NCBI GenBank assembly: GCA_964017195.1
Contig: OZ024889.1
Span: 58,475,574-58,539,573 of the forward strand
DNA length: 64,000 nucleotides
Direction: 5' to 3'
From: Siderastrea radians
Taxonomy: Eukaryota > Cnidaria > Anthozoa > Scleractinia > Rhizangiidae
Position 1 is the first letter of the stretch; every line of letters begins with the position of its first letter. Positions 33,690 to 45,057 of the stretch are shown in pieces. The notes under the pieces were generated by a model. That model saw only the letters and a program-made list of their open reading frames with translations, was not told the DNA's origin and did not search any database. The translations under genes and the position numbers were made by a program.

Positions 33690-35570
33690 GAAACTCAACG
33701 ACGCCCTTATTGTAAGTTTTACGTCTAATGTTGTTTGCAACGTAAAGTAACAAAATAACGATCATGTCTCCAATTGTTGAAGGAACCAGTTTAAGGGGTG
33801 ATTAGCTTGCTCACTTCAACAACAGATAGACTCGATACTTCGTAGCAACAGACGACAGTTTTTCTTTGGTTTATCTCCTATTTTCTTTACAGCGAAGTTC
33901 AACAGAACGCAGAATTCTATTTGACACGCTGCTTTTATGTTGACTGGAGGATGATTGACATTTTCTTGTCAAGCGTTCGTCAATTGTTAATGTATGCTTA
34001 CGTAACCCGCATGTGATTGGTTAGCGAAGGAATTCGTAATGTGTTCGTTCCCGGTATTTGCTAAAGACGAAATGCTTTTCTTTTAAGCTTTTCACGGTTT
34101 TCCTCAACATGTCCAGCCAAAACAAAACAACGAGACAAATATAAAAATTACAAACAAATGTTTTGTAAATTAAAATACAACATAAACAAGAGTAAAGTAT
34201 GTAAAAATTCAACCGAAAGGTTGTTATGCAACCATTGCACAAACAACAACATGCCTTATTTTTCCAAAAAGAAGGGCTGGACTAAAGAACACGCCTATTT
34301 CCATAAACTACAGTAGGTTGTTTACAACATTTCAAGATCTTAATCAACAATACAGTACGTGCTCTTACAACAAAAAGTATTTACTCTTACAGACACCCTT
34401 AAACTAAAACATCTTACTGCTATTCTTATCGAAATAATTACGATTTAAAGTATTTTTAATTAGGAGCATCAACTGGCACGAATTCGGCAAGAAAAACGAA
34501 TGACTTACGGCAAAAATGATGCCGAACGGATGAAGAGGTCATTTCCAGATAAATTTCAAGGAAAAGTCAGAAAAAGGTCGAATCCAGAAAAACACTTAAT
34601 AGCGGAGCACCATTACTAAGCAAATTTGGTAACCTTTCGATCCGAGAAATTTTGGTTGTGACGTCAGCGTACGCCCGTACAGACTCTGGGGGAGGGGGAG
34701 GGGATTCCCAAGACAACCCGACGGGGGGTGGAGAATGCCATCTTTTCTTGGCGGAAAATCGCGCGGTGTTTTTGGGCAACCAGCGTTTTTCTTGGCGGGA
34801 AATCGCATGACCATCGTCGCTTTTGAAAAAGAGGTTGGTTTAAAAAGCTTAAGTTTATTTAGCAAAAGGATTTTTCGACAGTACGGAAGTTTTAAACTCG
34901 AGAAAAAAAACATGTAATATCTATAAATGGAAAGAAAAAGTTCAAAAGAATACTGGTGGAAGGCGAAAAGTTTAAGTTACGAAAGCTGCATTCAAAGGAC
35001 TTCAATTTTTGTTTTCTTCACGGCGGACAGCTTGCCCTGTTCTGAAACACAAACGAGTACGTGAAATTTTCAAAGGTTTTAAGGTACATGATTTTGAGTA
35101 TTACGGTCAAAGAAATTACGTTTTGAAATGGAAATTTAATTTAGGTCATTAGAAATGTGTCATTTACTTTTGACTTTAAAAAACTATTAGAAAACGCGCT
35201 AAGATTTGCGCCAGGTGTAGTCTTGAATATTTTGCCATGCTCAGCCGATTTCACTCGCGGACCCACGATTCTTTAAGTGTAACGCGAATTGCATTTAAGT
35301 ATAAACTAACGGGTTTTCGAACAAACGTTTTAAAAAATGATTTCTCTGTCAGTTATTTTGTGTTGGTTTATTCATAACAGTAGGTCAAAGCACAGTCGCA
35401 AGATATCAGCACAAGCATCACTTCAGTGAGATTACGGCGAATAATTGCTTTCAATTTTGACTGTCGGGTCCATCTGTTTGTGCAATTGTCGACTTTCTTG
35501 TTCTAGAAGTTTTCAATAGTAATAATCTTTCAAGCGAAGCAGTTGTCGGTTTAAAGCTTACTTATGCAGT
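33690..35570. other. Non-coding stretch
   Basis: No gene or clear repeat seen. The ORFs at 34021-34242 and 34567-34917 lack family resemblance. Confidence 0.45.
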
Positions 35571-35573
35571 ATT

Positions 35574-35867
35574 AGAGCGGTTTTCAATTGAGTGTCGAAA
35601 GTAATTCGTGTTTTGCTTTGGTTTTGCTTTACTTCGCTCTGTGATTGGTTAAAACCTTTCGCGCCACTTTCTCGACCAATCAGGAGTAAAACTCAAACCA
35701 ATCAGTCGCGACTTGCTCGCGCTCGCACGCGTTTTCCCGCGCTTGACGCCGGTTACATGTACTTGCTTCGAGTTCTGATTGGTTCATTGGGTAATTTGTT
35801 TTTGTTGTGATTGGCTGGGGTAATTACTTTGGTTTTGGTTTTACGACACTCATTTGAAAAGCGCTCT
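35574..35867. mobile_element. MITE with AGAGCGSTTTTC termini
   Basis: The left end AGAGCGGTTTTCAATTGAGT and the right end (reverse complement AGAGCGCTTTTCAAATGAGT) pair as inverted repeats that continue through GTGTCG. ATT lies on both sides. The body contains repeated GATTGGTT motifs. No transposase. Confidence 0.8.
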
Positions 35868-35955
35868 ATTATTCAACAAATTGTCACTATGCCCATATAT
35901 GGTCAGGAAGCCCTCAATATCTGTCATCCGTACATAACAGATATCCAGCAGATAT
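35868..35955 (+). repeat. Dispersed repeat shared with 54330-54405
   Basis: ATTATTCAACARATTGTCAC and CCCATATATGGT, then AGGAAGCCCTCAATATCTGT, occur in both places, then diverge after an ACAGATAT palindrome. Probably part of a MITE or a retroelement tail. Confidence 0.75.
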
Positions 35956-36540
35956 CGAGCGGTACGTAGATGACCACATTTGGAAGTGCACTGCAGATCT
36001 GTTCAGGCGGCCATTTTGAAAAGCGAGGAAGTTTTAGCAGTGTTCTCAGGAAATTTTAACACCCTGAAAGAAACTTTCCAGGGTTAAATGATCTCAAAAA
36101 GTCGACAAGTATTTGCTTCAGCTTACAAGGATATCCAGAGGTTGATTTGGAATTTTCATAGTGAGAACTCAACCCAGAAAATGCTATTGCGAGCGAAGCA
36201 GAAACTCACTATTTGCTCACGCTGGAAAGCTGTAAAGTTAAAAAAGATTTTGATTCAAAGGAAGAGGACCTATTCTCGGTAAGGTAGCAATATATTTTTT
36301 TGACTTTGCCTTGTCATTTCCAAACATGAGTTTATAAATGAGCCTTTTTAAGTGAATGATAGTAAACTTCGATTTCTTGAAGTTTTGCTTTGGTGTTTAT
36401 TATGTGTTGCTAGCTTTTAGCGTTTTTATCATAGAACTATGGTTTTTCTTCTTCTGAAAATGGAAGTCGATGAGAATTTGTTGAATAATAAAACAATTAT
36501 CCTGCTCAATCTTGCGTGATATCATAATTTTATGGACCAC
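35956..36540. other. Non-coding stretch
   Basis: The ORF at 36088-36282 shows no recognisable domain. Nothing else seen. Confidence 0.4.
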
Positions 36541-36544
36541 TCGG

Positions 36545-36670
36545 TTTGAGAAAAGCGGATAGCGTTATAACATCTTCAGTCTTCGTTGGAATGAGAAGCA
36601 TTGCTGTCTTTTCCGGACCCTTTGGATAAAGTTAAGGTAAAGATGATTGATAGGAGATTTATCTAAAAGA
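36545..36670 (+). repeat. Local duplicate of 38052-38175
   Basis: AAAGCGGATAGCGTTATAAC, then ATCTTC, CGTTGGAAT and CGGACCCTTT blocks are shared in order with 38052-38175, showing that a segment was duplicated over about 1.5 kb. Confidence 0.75.
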
Positions 36671-36685
36671 TAGAATTATGTGAAG

Positions 36686-36800
36686 ACCATCGCAGTGAAG
36701 GTGTTTCAACCTAAGCGGTTGAAAAGAAGAAACCTGAAAAAATTCAGGCTTGAACGGGAATCGAACCCATGACCTCTGCGATACCGGTGTTCATTATCTA
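36686..36800 (-). repeat. Half copy of the tRNA-bearing foldback
   Basis: It matches the left arm and most of the tRNA-like core of 37178-37393, including GAATCGAACCCATGACCTCT. It lacks the right arm. Its T arm, unlike the full copy's, has a complete five-pair stem. Confidence 0.7.
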
Positions 36801-37177
36801 AAAGACTCGTGCTTAAAAACAAAATCACCGCCCAGACAAGGTTATGTACAGTCCCCGGCTCTTGTCCAGCGAGAGAGCGAGACAGAATCAAAACACACTG
36901 AGACTGATGGCCGTGAATTTTAAGAAGGAGTGGAAAACCTTCCCTTTACACCGACATTCATGATAATTAAGTAGCAAGCAATTTTCATCCTGTGCTGTTA
37001 TGTAAGTAGAGGTTTTCAAGATGATGACAAGAAAAGGTCGTAAAACTCAAACGAGGTTCGTGCTGCTCTTTGGAAGACCAAGGCGTCCTAAACAAAGCGA
37101 GGCTTACTTCAGATTACTTGTAATTTTATTGAAATTATGAATATATGAAATTCATATATTTGAACTGCGGAATGAAG

Positions 37178-37393
37178 AAATCAATGTAAAGAAGATCCTC
37201 GCAGTTATTAACGCAACTTATGCAGTTGCGAAAAGAAAGCCTGAAAAAAATCAGGCTTGCCGGGATTCGAACCCTGACCTCTGCGATACCGGTGCAGCGC
37301 TCTAACCAACTGAGCTAACAAGCCAACTAGGCTTTCTTTTCGCAACTGCATAAGATGCGTTAATAACTGCCAGGATCTTCTTTACATTGATTT
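37178..37393. mobile_element. Foldback element carrying a tRNA-like core
   Basis: Arms of about 64 bases (AAATCAATGTAAAGAAGATC at the left tip, complement at the right) flank a 71-nt tRNA-like gene on the minus strand. The arms differ at few positions. No target duplication is clear. The half copy at 36686 shows that it is a family, not a lone event. Confidence 0.85.
37254..37324 (-). tRNA. tRNA-like gene, Thr(GGT)-like, probably a pseudo-tRNA
   Basis: Acceptor GGCTTGT/GCAAGCC pairs over seven positions, the D arm is GCTC-loop-GAGC, and the B box is GGTTCGAATCC. The loop CCGGTAT would place GGT as anticodon (Thr). Deviations: C instead of T at position 33, an A-C mismatch at the foot of the anticodon loop, and a T stem one base short. 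These make decoding function unlikely. Pol III promoter boxes look intact. Confidence 0.55.
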
Positions 37394-37469
37394 ATAATTT
37401 TATTGCTGCTTTGTAAGGTCACAGGCGCAGGTGGTATGATGGTTGCTGTGCACTTGAAAAGTAACGATT

Positions 37470-38021
37470 TCAAGAAAAAGTAAAGGTGTTTAATGTTTGA
37501 TGTTTAATAAAACTACAACAAAAAAGAACAAAGGGATGGCAGGATAGAAGTAGGGGGAAACTTAATTCCCACTCAAAGGCTACTCTCCTTATGTATATTA
37601 AAATCAACAAAACAAGTAAAGAAAAACCGGTTATAGTAGTAACTAGGAACGCAAACAATTTAAAAGGGGGGCTTTGACAGAAACAATACTCATTAACGAC
37701 ATAAAAGAACGCGAAAGATGAGTTCCAGTTATTGGTATGACGATTTAAAAGCGAGTGTTTAAAACAGTTGGTTCGGGCAGCTTTGGATCTAATCTTGAAG
37801 TCGTGGTTACTACGAGTTTGTGACGGGCCTACAATGTAATAAAACCTGGAGCCGTCAATGTCACAATAACTAAATATCATCTTGTACAATTTAATAATAC
37901 TTAGATATTTACGTCTCATATCCAGTCCCAGAATTGAAGTGAAAACAAAAGTAACAATTTGAAAGACAGAAATAACGAGGAGAGAGCGGTTGAATGCGTC
38001 CAGAGACGTAAAGCTTGCCAT
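37470..38021 (-). CDS. Unrecognised 183-residue protein with hydrophobic segments
   Basis: Starts MASFTSLDAFNRSLLVISVF. Hydrophobic stretches at about residues 13-33, 120-143 and 153-172 could be membrane helices; the middle is polar and basic. No family is recognised and no neighbour supports a function. The 5' coding segment (37970-38030) is repeated at 38250-38310 in the same orientation, so part of this ORF is repeat DNA. It might be a fast-evolving membrane protein or a chance ORF. Confidence 0.3.
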   Translation of the reverse strand: MASFTSLDAFNRSLLVISVFQIVTFVFTSILGLDMRRKYLSIIKLYKMIFSYCDIDGSRFYYIVGPSQTRSNHDFKIRSKAARTNCFKHSLLNRHTNNWNSSFAFFYVVNEYCFCQSPPFKLFAFLVTTITGFSLLVLLILIYIRRVAFEWELSFPLLLSCHPFVLFCCSFIKHQTLNTFTFS

Positions 38022-38051
38022 GGAAACAAAAATGTACTAGAGGAAAGCGGA

Positions 38052-38175
38052 TAATGTACTAGAGGAAAGCGGATAGCGTTATAACATCTTCTACGTTGGA
38101 ATAAGAGGCAGTGCTGTCTTGTTCGGACCCTTTTGGTAAAGAAAATCAAGAATGATTGCTTGGAGATTGCTTAAA
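38052..38175 (+). repeat. Local duplicate of 36545-36670
   Basis: See the partner at 36545. The segment just before it, 37970-38030, is also repeated at 38250-38310 (CAGAGACGTAAAG-centred), so this region has undergone at least two local duplications. Confidence 0.7.
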
Positions 38176-38676
38176 AGCAAACAGACCTAGAGAAGGTTAC
38201 ATTCTCTCTTGTCCAGCGAGATAGATGTGGCGCGCGGCTCACTAAAGCAACGAGGATAGAGCGATTGAAAGCATCCAGAGACGTAAAGGCTTGCATAGAA
38301 ACAAACTTACTGAAAGCATTGGCTTCTTATGGAGCGATGAAAATTGACCTTAACGTGATCGGTGCTTTTCGATCCGTCTTTTGTTTGTCGAATGTCCGTT
38401 GGTCTGTTTTTGGTAAAATTAGTCGGTTTGTCTATATTGTTTGTCTGTGTAGTTGCTTTCGTCAATAGGTCGTTTGCAAGGTAAAAGTAGTTGTTTGCAA
38501 CTGTTCAATGGTCTTCGTTCTACGTTAGTAAACCAGCTTTCCAGAGTAAGACAACACATTCAGTTCATACTAAGATCTTAGAGGTGCAACATCATCACTG
38601 TTACGAGAATTAGTTCATTTGTTTTGCATGTAAGAAGTGTTTGAATATGGAACCTCTTTTGAGAATTAAATATATG

Positions 38677-38816
38677 TTATTCACCGGCCGGGAGGTCCGT
38701 TTAGGGAAAAACTGTGCCCGAGGTCTTGAGTCCGCCCCACGGCCTGCGGCCTCGGGCCGTACTTAAGACCGAGGGCACAGTTTTTCCCTGTACGGACCGA
38801 CCTAGGCCGGCGAATA
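38677..38816. mobile_element. GC-rich foldback MITE
   Basis: The tips TTATTCACCGGCC and GGCCGGCGAATAA and the inner arms GGGAAAAACTGTGCCCGAGG with its complement give nearly complete inverted symmetry. The loop lies near 38750. No coding capacity. Confidence 0.85.
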
Positions 38817-38819
38817 ACG

Positions 38820-40737
38820 TGTTTATTTTTTTTCTGCAATTTTGGAGGTGGAACGAGGCGAATTGGTTTGAGAACTGTTTGTAAACAGTCCTTCTACGTG
38901 CGCTAGTTCCTACGCTCAAAGTTAGTGAAAATTATTAAGCTTCTGAGAAAGAGCCGCTAGCCCAACGTCTCATAGCAAGAATAAAGAAATAAGCTTTGTC
39001 TTGTTCAAAATGAAATCACACGTTTAAATTTGGTTTTCAGTACCGAAAGATCTTTATTTGACAAGTAAGACTTTTAGTGAAAACTAAGGCATACGCTCCG
39101 CGAACTCTGCTGCATATCTTAGTATTTTAAACATTTTTGTTCGTTCTTGGTCAAGATTTTCGCAAATCGACTGTAAAAACTGTTGACATGAAGCAGTTCT
39201 TGTCGAAGACACAGCGATGCGAGGTTTTTTGTTTGACTATTTTAGATTAGGAAGAGATCTCCAAGGAAAATGACGAAATTTCAAACGAGAAACGGAGGTC
39301 AAAAGACTGACTTGCAGTTAACCCGTGTTAAATCAAATGGCGTGTCAATAAGAAAACTACAACTCGAAAAAAGCAAGCCAGCAAAATTTTCTGAACAAAA
39401 CCACAGGAATACTCGCCTTTTTCGGAGAATAACCAGGCCTTTTATTCCATTGCTGATATTTCCTTTTACTTTACAACGGTTAGTGAGAGAAAAGTTCCAT
39501 TTTTAATTAAGAAGAAAAATCCAACGTTTCGCTGTGCTGCCGGTAAAATGATTTCACTTCAAGCTTTCCCGCGGATTAGAGCGGTCCGTACGCGGGGTCC
39601 GGATGGAAAAATCCGGACCGCTGGAGCGCGCGTCATTAGCCAATCAGATTCAAGGATTTAGGATTCTGGACTGCTGAGATGCTTCAGAAAAAAATAATTG
39701 GGAATTAATATAGCCCAAGACATTTTATTTGAAAGGAAGCTTTTGGGCATGGTAGTTCCTCGGCTTATCTTAACATTTTAGGTCTTATTTTGTGACGAAG
39801 ACATCAGACAAAAAGAGAATTCCTTTAAAGCTGGGATTTTTCTGGTGAGGAAAAGGTGAACGCAAAGTGAAATCCCTTGTCTATGTTCCACTAGCTTTAA
39901 TACGTCAGCGTACCGACGCTTTTCAACAGCTGTTGAACAGAGAAACCCTGTTTGGTTAATCAGAAATTTGAAATGGACAAGTAACGGTTTCACTGGTGAG
40001 AATCAGCCCCGAGAGGAAAATGCATTTTTAATACCATTAACAACATTTCTCACCCTACTTACCCTTGGCAGTTTTACAGTTCCCGACCGGCGGGTTGGGG
40101 GTGTGGTTGTGCCCCACACCACCCTTTCTATTGCCGCAAGAGCATTGGACTATAAAACTCCAAAATTCCTTAGGAATAAATTTCAGATTTCAACAATTGT
40201 GACTTCATTCCCTCCCCCTCCCCTTCTTAATCCTTGATCCCTCGTCACTCTATTTACTACAGTGATAGTTATTATTTTATACTAATGACGTCATTAGACG
40301 TCTGGTCACCGTAGAATGGGATGTAGTGACATGACCTAAACATCTCTTTGATTGGTTACTTAGTAACGTGACGAGTGCACTCTACCAAAATTCCTATGAA
40401 TACCCCCCGTCCGGCAACAACAGAGAAGCGGGAAGAAAGGAACGTTTTACATCACACTTTCCCATGTAGCCTCTACCTCAGATCAGTTACTGTTAGGTAA
40501 AAGATCCAAAAATGGGACAAGAAAATAAGCCTAAATATCCATTCGCAGCAACTAAAGGACCACATTACAAGAGAACATTGTTACTTTACCTTACCCACCG
40601 AAAAGACGGGAAACCCTTATTGTACTTTGGCATTTCCAATTTGTAGTGCCAGTCGCATGCGACATGAAACAACAAGATAAGATAATAATCGAAATAATTA
40701 CTTACGATACAAAGTCTCGTTTAACGCTTGGAAAATA
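38820..40737. other. Non-coding stretch
   Basis: No gene found. A short inverted GGTCCGGAT/ATCCGGACC motif sits at 39597-39620. The ORFs at 39270-39506 and 39968-40237 have no recognisable domains. Confidence 0.4.
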
Positions 40738-40754
40738 ATGAAATCAATCGGTCA

Positions 40755-40797
40755 TTCTTTCTTTTCTTGCTTCCTTTTCCTTTCTTTCTTTCTTTCG

Positions 40798-40828
<31 letters not shown>

Positions 40829-40876
40829 TTCCTTCCTTTCTTTCTTTCTTTCTTTCCTTCTTTCTTTCCTTCTTTA
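40755..40876. repeat. (TTTC)n microsatellite
   Basis: Nearly pure TTTC/TTCC repeats, which generate spurious Ser/Phe-rich and Lys/Glu-rich ORFs on the two strands. Confidence 0.98.
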
Positions 40877-41139
40877 ACTATTTGTTTATTTGTTACTCGT
40901 TTCTCGTTACTTTCACATCCATTTGACCATATCATATACTATTGACATTATTTCAGCGCTCTATTTTGTATTAAAATGAGGACAACACCAGGCTGCAATC
41001 GACATCACCGAAGATTATTTCTCTTGTTTGTGGCTTCAGCCTTCTTGACTTTAATGATCTTAGTATTCCAAAGAAGATTTATGGCTGGAGTACGAACCAG
41101 GTAAGGTAGATTTACCGAACAATATTTTACACTTACAAT

Positions 41140-41420
41140 GATAATAATATTAATAATATTTATCCAGGGTGCCCACATTCAGTGGGGTCCCGCAAATTAC
41201 AAAGAAACAAAAATTACAAAAACATGTTAAAAATCCTTTAAAATAGTTCAAAATTTAAAATAGTTTAAACACTTAGCTAAAATCAAGGTCTTTACACTCT
41301 GTTTAAAAATTAAAAGTAAGTTTGCATTCCTTACGGACTCTTCTAAAATGTTCCATTCTGCAAGTCCTTGATAAAAAAATACGTTGTTTGCCATCAACGG
41401 GGAGCGGTTAGGGGAAAATG
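41140..41420 (-). mobile_element. Probable LINE 3'UTR fragment
   Basis: Starts with AAT-rich repeats (minus-strand ATT tail) followed by TTATCCAGGGTGCCCACATT and an AT-rich body. It is consistent with the 3' end of a non-LTR element in reverse orientation, but no coding part is left. Confidence 0.4.
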
Positions 41421-41997
41421 AGGGATCTAGGGAGAAGGGAGAAAGGAACGCCTGCGATAAAGACCATGTCGGTTACATCTCCGCCCACCGATTTTAACGT
41501 AATCCAACTAGGTAAACTAACTGTCAATGCAATCACCAATCCGAAATAGGCACGCACTTTTCTGTATGACTGACTTTACGCGGGAATTTACTGAACAACT
41601 CAATGTTTGGCAATGAAGCGCATAAAAGTAAAGTTAGGATGAAATTTTTTTTTCGAAGCAAAGAATAACTCGTAGGCTTAAAAGAATAACACTCAATTGG
41701 TCTAGACCGGTTGGAATTTCGAACTTAGAATAACAAACCTTGATTGCCAGTTAGAATTGCCCCAAAAAACAAACTAAACGTCAAAATTTCAACTTAACAT
41801 TGGATTTGTGTTTGTTTAGATCACAGCGCTTATTTTCGAAATAAGAGACAACCCTGAGCTTTTCTTAATAAAAAGATTTTTAAGGTAAAACCCCTCTTTG
41901 CTTCTGAAAACCAAACGCGTTCAATTTTCGCTACTAGGAAAGGTAACTCCACAAGACGCAAGCGAAGATCCGCGATTCGTTTGAAGGGCATTTAGGC
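41421..41997. other. Non-coding intronic stretch
   Basis: Nothing recognisable. AT-rich DNA between the two pieces of the Gal3ST-like pseudogene. Confidence 0.4.
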
Positions 41998-42650
41998 CCC
42001 GTCCACACTTATGCTTTTTCAAAATGCTGTGTTTTCGTTTCACCGGAAACGCATCAAAAGCTCCGCGTCCACACTATCGTTATCGCAGCGTTTTTCCCGT
42101 CCTAAGCGCTCGAATACGCTGATAGGAGATCATTTCGCTTTAATTGCCATCTGCGCATGCGCATGGAACAGACAGACGCGCCCTCGATGCTTGTGGCATT
42201 TTCTGCCAGCCGCCATTTTCAAATAAAACTCTGAAGCAGTCACCAGTTTACGCGAAATACATAAAAAGAAGCATGGTAAAAATCATCGGAAAAAACGACC
42301 AAAGCAATGAAAAAGGACGCTGCAAACCAGCAGGAACCTTTTATGTGGACGGATGACGATGCTCAATTGTTACGAAGAGTAACAAAAGAATATGATGTTA
42401 AACTCTTAAGCTGGAAAGCAAAGAAAGCACCAGTACGAGCATGTTGTCCACCATATTGGATCTCTTTCTTCCAAGGAGACTGGATCTCAGTTCACGTGAT
42501 GTGAACGCCGTGGTCGTTTTCAAAAGTCGTCGTTTTCGCCGTCCACACTGAAAGCAATGCGTATTCGAAAGGATGCGTTTTCAAATGTCTTCACTTTGGA
42601 GAGCGTTTTTAAATTATGCGTTTTCGGATCGTTTAAGTATAGATGCAAGG
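41998..42650. mobile_element. DNA-transposon relic with CCGTCCACAC ends and a Myb-like fragment
   Basis: GCCCCGTCCACACT at the left and CGTCCACACTGAAAG near the right, with GCGTTTTC/GAAAACGC iterations at both ends. The interior encodes EPFMWTDDDAQLLRRVTKEY, a SANT/Myb-like fragment of the kind found in some transposon second ORFs. Termini are not sharp enough to name a superfamily. Confidence 0.5.
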
Positions 42651-44027
42651 TCACCACGTATCGAAATGTAAAAATTACGCGAAATCCATAAGGAATATGA
42701 AGAATCGGTCAATTAAAAAATATTTCGGTTCAACTGTAGTTTACTTTACCATGGATTCCTAGAAGCCTACAAAGTCAATAGCTTTAATGATGTCTTGCAA
42801 ACAAAAATTGACTTATGTTTAAGAGCACGTCGTATCCAGCAAAAGCACAGGGCCCACAGGAATTCTAGTCGATCTCGCCTATTTAACTCAAAACATCTTT
42901 GTACCAAAAAGGATGCTAAAATGAATCTCTCTATCCCTTGTATTTTTCTTCCACTAACGGCTCCTCGTACGGGTTCCGCCATGTTTAAAAGTCAGATCGC
43001 GGCGAAATTATTGCACCTTCGCGGTCAGCGTTTGTTGACTAAATTTTGAATATGGCAGACATCGTACCAGAGAGCTGTACAAACGACAAAGAGATATAGA
43101 AGGAAATGGAAGCAGGAAAATTCACACGGACTCTAAGATGTTTTGGAATTAGCAAGGTGAGCTGGTGTCTTGTATAATCGAATAGAATCCTTTTGCACCC
43201 CTCAGAACACAACGCAGTCAGAGCAACAAAAGGCTAGGGAAAAAAGGAGACAGATTTCTAGCCTTAATCTTGCATATTGTGCAATGCAAAAGCTCACAGA
43301 GTTTTGTAATACGGGACAGACTTCTCATCCAGTAAATATCGGCATGGGCGTGGCCTTAGCGATGAAATTGTATGGGACCGAAAACAATACTGCCTGGCAC
43401 TAGTTGGTTGGACAAAGCAAAATTTGCGCGGCATATTCATATTCAAATTCATTTTCATATTCATGATCGCGGCTCGGTCGTTCATCAGTGGGCAAGGTCA
43501 GGCCCAATTCCACTAGTACCAGATGAAAAGTAGAAACGTCTGAAACCACCCTTCAAATGTGGTAACTCTAGAAACACAAGACTTCATAGGATAACGATAC
43601 ACCTGAGTCAGTAGGTTTCCAGCTGCACTGTTACCATGTCGATCACGGAAAAATCCTAAGTGTGATTGGAGCGAGCGTTGACTGACGCATGACCTGCTGG
43701 AGTCTCAAACCCAGAACAAAGTCAGCATTTGTATGGCAAGGGGCAGGTGTGCGACAGTCAAAGGCGTGAAGGGAGCGGCCTAAAGCAGATCGCCAAATTC
43801 GCGTTACTTTATTTCCCTTATTAATGACAGAATTTTGTATCAATTCTCGTTTATTAGGTCGCGATAATTTTAAATACACAAGCGTAATTCTCCTATACTC
43901 AGAGTAAATACCGGTGCACAAATTTCTTCTCCCCGCACTCGAAGCAATTTTCTTTCAAAAGAACATAATGTAGAACTAGTCTTGTTTCTTTTTCTTTTAC
44001 CTGATGTTTTTCCTTTCTCTTTTATAG
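42651..44027. other. Non-coding intronic stretch
   Basis: Overlapping ORFs at 42767-43049 and 43170-43403 match nothing known. An exon bridging the Gal3ST phases could hide here but was not identified. Confidence 0.35.
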
Positions 44028-44509
44028 GCAACTCACCAACGGAGAAGACAGTGGAGATCCTTCAAAATGAAACCACAGAATTATATATTCTTTCTCAAGA
44101 CACACAAAACTGGTTCGACTACTCTTTCCAACATGTTTTCCCGCTATGGTAACCAAAGAAATATTACCTTTGTCTCACCAGTTGGCAACGGTTTGGATTT
44201 TAAATGGCCCCAACGTTTGCAACTCTCCGCTACAATACCCCTGTATACTGAAAATGGCAAGATCTTGTGTAGTCATACCAGATATAATAGGGTTCCCGTA
44301 CATTTTCTATTTCCTAAAGACAAGTCAAAGTACATTACCATACTGCGACACCCTATTAGCCAGTTTGAATCTGCATGGGGCTTCCGCTGACAGGTTAACT
44401 AAGGTACTTGGACTTGAGCGTGACATTAACCCAATACAAACCTATTTAGACTATTTAAGAAACGCAACGGCTTTTGCTGGAAAATTCCTTGTGAAACATC
44501 CAGCAAACG

Positions 44510-44720
44510 GTTACCTACGGTGACAGATCCTTCTCAGTCATTGCACCAAAGCTCTGGAATGACTTGCCCATTACAGTCAAACAGTGTTCCACAGTTGACT
44601 CCTTTAAATCGAGATTAAAAACTTTTCTTTTTAACAGTGTCTATAGTTAGATTAGGTAAATAACTTGTTGTAAAAAGCACTGAGACTTCCATGCGTTGTA
44701 AAATGCGTTTTTTAAGCGCC

Positions 44721-44753
<33 letters not shown>
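44510..44753 (+). mobile_element. 5'-truncated CR1/L2-like LINE inside the Gal3ST-like exon
   Basis: It encodes TYGDRSFSVIAPKLWNDLPI and then FKSRLKTFLF and a stop, the standard RT C-terminal tail of these LINEs, followed by a short 3'UTR and (ATT)n at 44725-44752. Same orientation as the host gene. Confidence 0.9.
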
Positions 44754-44755
<2 letters not shown>

Positions 44756-45057
44756 GCTTCATATGGGGTTAGAAAACATTGTAAGGAATTCGATGATGTT
44801 TGATTTGGGTTTAGAATCCAAGTATTTTGAAAACAGAAACGCAGTAATGCAGTATGTAAAATATATTGAAGAAGAGTACGATCTGGTTTGATCAATGAAT
44901 ATTATGAAGAATCGTTGATCTTGCTAAAGAATTTAGTTTGCTGGGATTTCGATGACATTTTTTACCTGAAACAGGGAGTTTGCAAAACGAAATCATCACT
45001 TAACTATGAGACCAAAGCAAATATTTTATCGTCAACCACGCAGATTTGCTTCTTTAC

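Larger units (their letters stand above)
40976..45055 (+). pseudogene. Galactose-3-O-sulfotransferase-like gene, disrupted
   Basis: A candidate first exon, 40976-41100, encodes a type II signal anchor (LFLLFVASAFLTLMILVF) and ends at a GTAAGG donor. The main exon starts after an AG at 44027 and reads FFLKTHKTGSTTLSNMFSRY, the PAPS 5'-phosphosulfate loop of Gal3ST, and ITILRHPISQFESAWGF, the 3'-phosphate site. These Golgi enzymes sulfate galactose on glycans. Breaks: exon 1 is out of phase with the main exon; a one-base insertion follows SAWGF near 44390; a LINE interrupts at about 44510-44753; a one-base deletion follows EEEYDLV near 44890. After the LINE the gene resumes with RNSMMFDLGLESKYFENRN and NLVCWDFDDIFYLKQG, then is truncated by a PLE fragment at about 45058. 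It is clearly dead as it stands. Confidence 0.85.

Noticed and set aside
40738..40935. Ser/Phe-rich and Lys/Glu-rich ORFs on opposite strands
   Set aside because: Both are translations of a TTTC microsatellite.
42144..42504. Host Myb-domain gene
   Set aside because: The WTDDDAQLLRRVTKEY fragment lies between transposon-like repeat ends and is cut short, so it is treated as a transposon relic.
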